A stretch of 7,101 nt of DNA from positions 1 through 7,101 of the forward strand of contig JAILOA010000464.1 in NCBI GenBank assembly GCA_024691065.1, in the 5' to 3' direction. This document shows, in pieces, positions 1-3,366 of the stretch. Positions within the stretch are counted from its first letter, which is position 1; each line of letters opens with the position of its first letter. Position numbers and translations under genes: made by a program. The stretch comes from Lachnospiraceae bacterium. Lineage in GTDB: Bacteria > Bacillota > Clostridia > Lachnospirales > Lachnospiraceae. The notes under the pieces were generated by a model, which was given only the letters and a program-made list of their open reading frames with translations, did no database searches and was not told the DNA's origin.

Positions 1-68
1 AAGAAATTTCACATGATAAAGCAGTAAAGAAGTTAAAGAAGAAAATAAAAAAAGAGATGGGATGGTAA
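1..68 (+). CDS. 3' end of a CE2-like esterase paralogue (partial, cut by window start)
   Basis: Reading from base 3, the frame gives EISHDKAVKKLKKKIKKEMGW and stops at TAA 66-68. The first 17 residues equal the C-terminus of the SGNH esterase encoded on the opposite strand at 187-1323. The DNA is identical over 53 bp, including synonymous positions, so this is the tail of a duplicated or gene-converted copy lying tail to tail with it. This copy ends with four extra residues (EMGW) where the other stops. Only the C-terminal helix is visible: nothing of the catalytic domain is in view, so its function is inferred purely from the shared tail. The alternative is a fold-back assembly artefact, but the two arms diverge at base 54 and are separated by unrelated hairpins, which argues for a real duplication. 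Confidence 0.6.
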   Translation, partial: EISHDKAVKKLKKKIKKEMGW

Positions 69-116
69 CACAAAAATATATAGTTGCATTCGCAACTATA
101 TATTTTTGTGTGTTTT
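68..116 (+). terminator. Intrinsic terminator of the left-edge gene
   Basis: A perfect 20-bp stem (68-87 with 92-111) closes on the four-base loop ATTC. It begins at the last base of the stop codon of the left-edge gene. The outer stem pairs an A run (72-76) with a T run, and GTTTT follows. This is the form of a rho-independent terminator reading rightward. Confidence 0.8.
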
Positions 117-130
117 AAACTACAATGTTT

Positions 131-181
131 AAAATTAAACCTGTAGTTTTAAACCTGTCGGTTTTAAACTACAGGTTTAAT
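131..181 (-). terminator. Intrinsic terminator of the CE2-like esterase gene
   Basis: A perfect 22-bp stem (134-155 with 160-181) closes on a four-base loop at 156-159. Read on the minus strand it starts five bases after the esterase stop codon (187-189) and is followed by a short T run (134-131). It is separate from and unlike the terminator at 68-116, except that both contain or flank a TTTTAAACTACA string (113-124 and 162-173). Confidence 0.75.
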
Positions 182-186
182 GACAT

Positions 187-1323
187 TTATTTTTTTATTT
201 TCTTCTTTAACTTCTTTACTGCTTTATCATGTGAAATTTCTTTTGGATGGCCGTTTCCGCCATATCCGTCCTGCCGCATATAGTTCGGATCTATCTCGTG
301 GTAGCTTACATTTTTATCTCCGGTTTTCTTCATATAAGTCTTAGTTGCATCTTCTACCAGGTCATAAACATTTCCTCCAAAAAATCCTACGGCATTCATA
401 ATATGAGAATATGGATTTAAGGCGCGAACCTTCTTTAAGAATTTAATGTAGCCTTTTTTGAACTTCTTTTGTTTTGTTGTATTACTACGGAAATACGTGC
501 TATCATTGGTACCAAGATTAATGACTACCAGGTCGTACTGCTCATCAAAGCCCCATTTTATGTCGTCTATACTTTCTTTATCGATTTTACAGGTGCTATG
601 TCCCATAAGTTTATAAAAATTCGGCATGAGAAGGGTGGTGTCCCTGACATCCGGATCGCCGGTCCATCCGGACCTTATTCCGCAACCGCTGAAGCTTACC
701 AAACTTGCATCTGCATCAAATATCTCTGCCAGCTTATAGGCATAGGTTTTTGTTGCATCCTCCTCGTCAATCTGGAAACCGTACGAATTATTACCTTCTA
801 TTCCATAACCGCAGGTAATGGAATCGCCTATAAATTCAATACTATGTTTGGCATCTTCCTCCGGGGTGATGGTTTCGCTGTCAGTCCTTATTTCATCGAC
901 CTTCACAAGGCCGGCAAGACATTCGGATGCCTTAATAAGTCGAATCGTGTGATCTCCATCTTGCAGGTCTACTTTTATGGTTTGAGAATGTTTATCATCA
1001 AGTATAATGTCGTCGTATCTTTTATTATCTGCAAATACAACCACACGTTCCCCAACTGATTCGGTTGATTCATTATCTGCCCCGTGAACCACAAACTCTG
1101 CATGTTTGCCTGTAAAATTAAATCCTAGGCCTGTTGCGGAAAGCCCCATTAACAAGGCTTCGCCGTCATAATTGGTCCTTCCGTAGAATTTTACATTCTC
1201 TCCGCTGGGTTCAAATGAAGTATATGTTACTTTTGCGGCTTTTTCGGTTTTATCCTGCTGACACCCCGGATTTATTAATAATATACTTATCAAAATCGGA
1301 ATAATTATCTTTGTTTTTTTCAT
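187..1323 (-). CDS. CE2-like SGNH/GDSL carbohydrate esterase, lipoprotein
   Basis: This 378-residue protein is a probable extracellular acetyl esterase that removes O-acetyl groups from plant polysaccharides (CE2 type). Residues 1-21 form a lipoprotein-like signal: a basic start, a hydrophobic core and Cys21, although the box NPGC is atypical at -3. Residues 35-150 look like the N-terminal beta-sandwich of CE2 enzymes. The SGNH domain follows: GDSIT at 166-170 (nucleophile Ser168), Gly213 in SGCG, GTND at 271-274 (Asn273), and His359 in NGHP. No Asp sits at the usual -3 position before the His. Asp352 is near, and some CE2 enzymes work with a Ser-His dyad. The ATG start is supported by TGAGGA (minus strand 1336-1331) seven bases upstream. 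The gene is divergent from the CE4 deacetylase and tail to tail with a near-identical tail at the left edge. The exact substrate is not readable. Confidence 0.85.
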   Translation of the reverse strand: MKKTKIIIPILISILLINPGCQQDKTEKAAKVTYTSFEPSGENVKFYGRTNYDGEALLMGLSATGLGFNFTGKHAEFVVHGADNESTESVGERVVVFADNKRYDDIILDDKHSQTIKVDLQDGDHTIRLIKASECLAGLVKVDEIRTDSETITPEEDAKHSIEFIGDSITCGYGIEGNNSYGFQIDEEDATKTYAYKLAEIFDADASLVSFSGCGIRSGWTGDPDVRDTTLLMPNFYKLMGHSTCKIDKESIDDIKWGFDEQYDLVVINLGTNDSTYFRSNTTKQKKFKKGYIKFLKKVRALNPYSHIMNAVGFFGGNVYDLVEDATKTYMKKTGDKNVSYHEIDPNYMRQDGYGGNGHPKEISHDKAVKKLKKKIKK

Positions 1324-1348
1324 TTCAATGTCCTCACTAAATATCTAA

Positions 1349-1489
1349 ATTTTCAAGTTTCTTTTGAACCTTTTTTCTTTGACTCATTTTTCCATAGGTG
1401 ACTTTACACTATCAATATCAACATTTTCAAGTTTCTTTTAAACCTTTTTCCTTTAGCTTTATTTTCTCATAGTGGACTTTTCACTATCA
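1349..1489 (-). repeat. Imperfect tandem repeat in the esterase 5' leader
   Basis: Two copies (1349-1414 and 1423-1489, period about 75 bp) share ATTTTCAAGTTTCTTTT, an AACCTTTTT block, a CATAG-GACTTT block and CACTATCA. The right copy contains ATAGTG-7 nt-CACTAT, a six-base inverted repeat, and the left copy has a weaker version. Both also keep a small GTTT/AAC hairpin with compensating T-A or T-G pairing. The repeat lies between the predicted promoter (1600-1629) and the start codon, so it should be transcribed as part of the leader. Its function is unknown. Confidence 0.65.
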
Positions 1490-1599
1490 TATAAATGTAT
1501 TGTTTTTTTCATACTAACCTTCATTCTATGATTCACTTTTGTAAACTTTTGCCTATTTTTCAACTCAATACATTTCTTTGATATACTTTTTATTTAATT

Positions 1600-1629
1600 A
1601 TTATAAGTTAAAACAAATGCCAACGTCAA
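1600..1629 (-). promoter_or_regulatory. SigA-type promoter for the CE2-like esterase
   Basis: On the minus strand, TTGACG (1629-1624, five of six consensus bases) is followed after 18 nt by TATAAT (1605-1600, perfect). Transcription would start near 1593, giving a leader of about 270 nt before the ATG at 1323. Confidence 0.65.
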
Positions 1630-1644
1630 TTGTAAATATGTTGG

Positions 1645-1672
1645 ATATTATTCATCGGTTTTCGGATAATAT
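1645..1672. promoter_or_regulatory. Palindrome, possible operator, between the divergent promoters
   Basis: ATATTAT (1645-1651) and ATAATAT (1666-1672) are perfect inverted repeats around a 14-base centre, and a further C-G pair is possible inside. The site lies just upstream of the -35 of the leftward esterase promoter, where an activator or shared regulator might bind. AT-rich palindromes of this length also occur by chance, so this is only a candidate. Confidence 0.3.
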
Positions 1673-1767
1673 TTTGAAAACATCTGTTAAAACGTGTTGT
1701 AAGTAAATTAAATTTTATAATAAAGCATAAAATCTTCATTTTTAATTTTTGTTTCAATGGTTCCTTT

Positions 1768-1797
1768 TTGATTGATTTTATATTATAATTGTACTAT
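1768..1797 (+). promoter_or_regulatory. Possible promoter of the CE4 deacetylase
   Basis: Two readings compete. TTGATT (1768-1773) with TACTAT (1792-1797) at 18-nt spacing is one. The other is a perfect -10 TATAAT at 1784-1789 with no recognisable -35 at the right distance. Either gives a leader of roughly 55-70 nt. The start codon at 1860 is preceded by a G-rich Shine-Dalgarno stretch at 1842-1851 (five G, then TTAGG). Confidence 0.4.
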
Positions 1798-1859
1798 CGT
1801 GCGACGTAAAATGTGGGATTTTTCTGTTGCATATTAATTATGGGGGTTAGGTAAATATT

Positions 1860-3110
1860 ATGAATAAGATTAAACTTTTAAAACTATATTTTTTATTAAT
1901 TATTTCTCTTGTATGCTCGTTGTTTATGGATAATTCGGGGAGTTCTGCATCAAAGTCGGTATCCTCGGATTATGTTTCTGTATCTTCATCGAATAAAGAT
2001 ATTTTGGATTTAAATACTTCGAATTCAGCTACATTTGCTAATTATATTTTATATTTGAATAAACAAAAAAAGGATAATGATTCTAACAATGTTGATTTAT
2101 CCGATCCGGCGTCTGCTTCTTCAGTGAGCGAAATTGATTCGGATTCCGATAATAAGGATTCTGATAAATCTAAGGATGATAAATCTAAGGATGATAAATC
2201 TTCGGACAATCAGGATTCTTCGAATGAATATACCGTTGATGAAAAAGTGCCGAAGGGGAAAATTAAGGTTAAGAAACTTCCGAAATATTTATTTGAAAAA
2301 GAAAAATTTAAACTGAAGGTTAAGCTTAAAGTGGACGGTAAAAAGGTGAAGACCAAATTTAAGTTTAAATCTTCGAAGAAAAAGGTCATTACCGTAAGTA
2401 AAAAGGGGAAGCTTAAGGCTCATAAGGACGGTAAGGCAAAGATTACTATTAAATCAAAAACCGGCGCAAAATTCAAGTTCAAGGTGAAGGTTAAAGATAC
2501 GGGTAAGCTCGTTGCGCTTACATTTGATGATGGGCCTGGTGCTGAAACACCGCGTCTTTTGGAGGCTATGAAGAAACTGGATTACCACGGTACATTTTTT
2601 GTGGTTGGAAAATATGCCACAAATGCCAAGGACCTGATGAAAAAAATGCTTAAAAACGGAAATGAAATCGGGATACATTCCTGGAATCACGATTCCTACG
2701 CATATATGGCACAGTCTTCGGTGGAAGCTGATATCAAGAAAATGAAAGAGATGATAAAGGATAAGACCGGATACAAGCCATTTCTTGTGCGCCCGCCTTA
2801 CGGAGCGAAGAATGATGCTACTATTGCGGCCATCAAGAATAAAAATTGTGCCTGTGTTATGTGGAATACAAATATCGAGGATTACTTGACTACCAGTGCT
2901 TCGGTTGTTGAAAACAATATAATGTCGCGTGTTCATCCGGGTGCAATTTTGGTTATTCATGATTCACATAAATGGTCCGTTGACGGAGTTATCGCTGCTA
3001 TGAAACGCCTTAAAGATAAGGGTTACGAGCTTTGTAGTATTTCGGAATTTACGAAAGTAAAGAAGCTTAGCACCGCTCCGGGCCAGATAATTTCAGGGAC
3101 TGCGAATTGA
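1860..3110 (+). CDS. Secreted polysaccharide deacetylase (NodB/CE4) with Ig-like domain
   Basis: This 416-residue protein should hydrolyse N- or O-acetyl groups of peptidoglycan, chitin-like or xylan chains outside the cell. Residues 1-23 are a basic, hydrophobic signal peptide or membrane anchor. Residues 26-128 are a Ser/Asp/Asn-rich linker with DKSKD repeats. Residues 131-213 are an extremely lysine-rich beta domain (about 35 Lys in 82 residues) with a KVITVSKKGKLKA pattern like bacterial Ig-like (Big_2) domains. The NodB domain runs from about 215 to 400: TFDDGP 221-226 (Asp223, Asp224), HSWNH 273-277 (metal-binding His273 and His277), RPPYG 311-315, WNTNIED 335-341, and VIHD 365-368 (His367). 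The expected CE4 catalytic and metal residues are therefore present. Motif four carries Asn338 where Asp is more usual. The gene is divergent from the CE2-like esterase, suggesting a shared deacetylation role. The substrate cannot be told from sequence. Confidence 0.9.
   Translation: MNKIKLLKLYFLLIISLVCSLFMDNSGSSASKSVSSDYVSVSSSNKDILDLNTSNSATFANYILYLNKQKKDNDSNNVDLSDPASASSVSEIDSDSDNKDSDKSKDDKSKDDKSSDNQDSSNEYTVDEKVPKGKIKVKKLPKYLFEKEKFKLKVKLKVDGKKVKTKFKFKSSKKKVITVSKKGKLKAHKDGKAKITIKSKTGAKFKFKVKVKDTGKLVALTFDDGPGAETPRLLEAMKKLDYHGTFFVVGKYATNAKDLMKKMLKNGNEIGIHSWNHDSYAYMAQSSVEADIKKMKEMIKDKTGYKPFLVRPPYGAKNDATIAAIKNKNCACVMWNTNIEDYLTTSASVVENNIMSRVHPGAILVIHDSHKWSVDGVIAAMKRLKDKGYELCSISEFTKVKKLSTAPGQIISGTAN
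2163..2201 (+). repeat. 15-bp tandem repeat coding DKSKD
   Basis: The unit GATAAATCTAAGGAT occurs at 2163-2177 and 2178-2192, with a partial third copy to 2201. It keeps frame and encodes the acidic linker of the deacetylase. Exact DNA identity points to recent slippage. Confidence 0.85.
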
Positions 3111-3124
3111 TTTTACTATAACAT

Positions 3125-3217
3125 AAAAAATGCTATCGAATGTACAGATCTCCAATCGTTAAATTTTAGATTCAACTTTTTGGAATCGGTGCAAGGTGAT
3201 AGCATTTTTTTATTTTT
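3125..3217. terminator. Bidirectional terminator between convergent genes
   Basis: A 13-bp perfect stem pairs 3125-3137 with 3198-3210. T runs follow rightward (3204-3217), and on the minus strand the complement of the A run (3130-3125) gives six T. It can therefore end both the deacetylase and the leftward operon. The enclosed 60 bases are not a simple loop: TGTAC (3141-3145) can pair with GGTGCA bases 3189-3193, allowing one G-U pair, and GATTC (3169-3173) pairs with GAATC (3183-3187). Confidence 0.75.
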
Positions 3218-3313
3218 TTATAAATGGTTTGAGTTAAACTTACTCTTTCCATATAAATGTTTTTTTACTGGAAGTTTTTCTTCTAATTGTATACTTGAAT
3301 ATAATCTAATTAA
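3218..3313 (-). pseudogene. In-frame duplicated C-terminal coding remnant beyond the stop of the fusion gene
   Basis: On the minus strand, directly after the TAA of the 903-residue gene (3316-3314), the same frame stays open for 31 codons to TAA at 3220-3218. It contains LEEKLP-x2-K followed by a divergent tail, mirroring LEEKLPSQK in the real C-terminus. At DNA level 3269-3288 equals 3347-3366 over 20 bases, offset 78 bp (26 codons). It looks like a tandem duplication of the gene's 3' end, later cut off by the stop codon. Ordinary translation should not reach it. Confidence 0.55.
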
Positions 3314-3366
3314 TTATTGCTCCTCCCACAAAAATATCTTTTGGCTTGGAAGTTTTTCTTCTAATT
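3269..3366. repeat. 20-bp direct repeat at the 3' end of the fusion gene
   Basis: TGGAAGTTTTTCTTCTAATT is present at 3269-3288 and 3347-3366, with looser similarity on both sides. The second copy lies inside the gene and the first lies past its stop codon. Confidence 0.85.

Larger units (their letters stand above)
1..242. repeat. Perfect 53-bp inverted repeat (1-53 and 190-242)
   Basis: Base k of the left arm pairs with base 243-k of the right arm without mismatch from 1/242 to 53/190. Identity stops at base 54 (G against T). The left arm begins at the window edge, so the true repeat may be much longer. Each arm is the 3' coding end of a convergent CE2-like gene. The 136-nt spacer holds two unrelated hairpins. 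Confidence 0.9.

Noticed and set aside
68..181. Miniature transposable element made of the two hairpins
   Set aside because: The hairpins differ in sequence, have no shared terminal repeats or target duplication, and each fits a terminator position.
469..1059. 196-codon plus-strand frame opposite the esterase
   Set aside because: The opposite strand encodes a complete SGNH protein with all motifs. This frame has none and is an antisense shadow.
1349..1489. Known riboswitch class in the esterase leader
   Set aside because: I could not match conserved core bases of any class I know, so it is reported only as a repeat with small inverted elements.
2454..2960. 168-codon minus-strand frame inside the deacetylase
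   Set aside because: It lies opposite the conserved NodB motifs and has no ribosome site.
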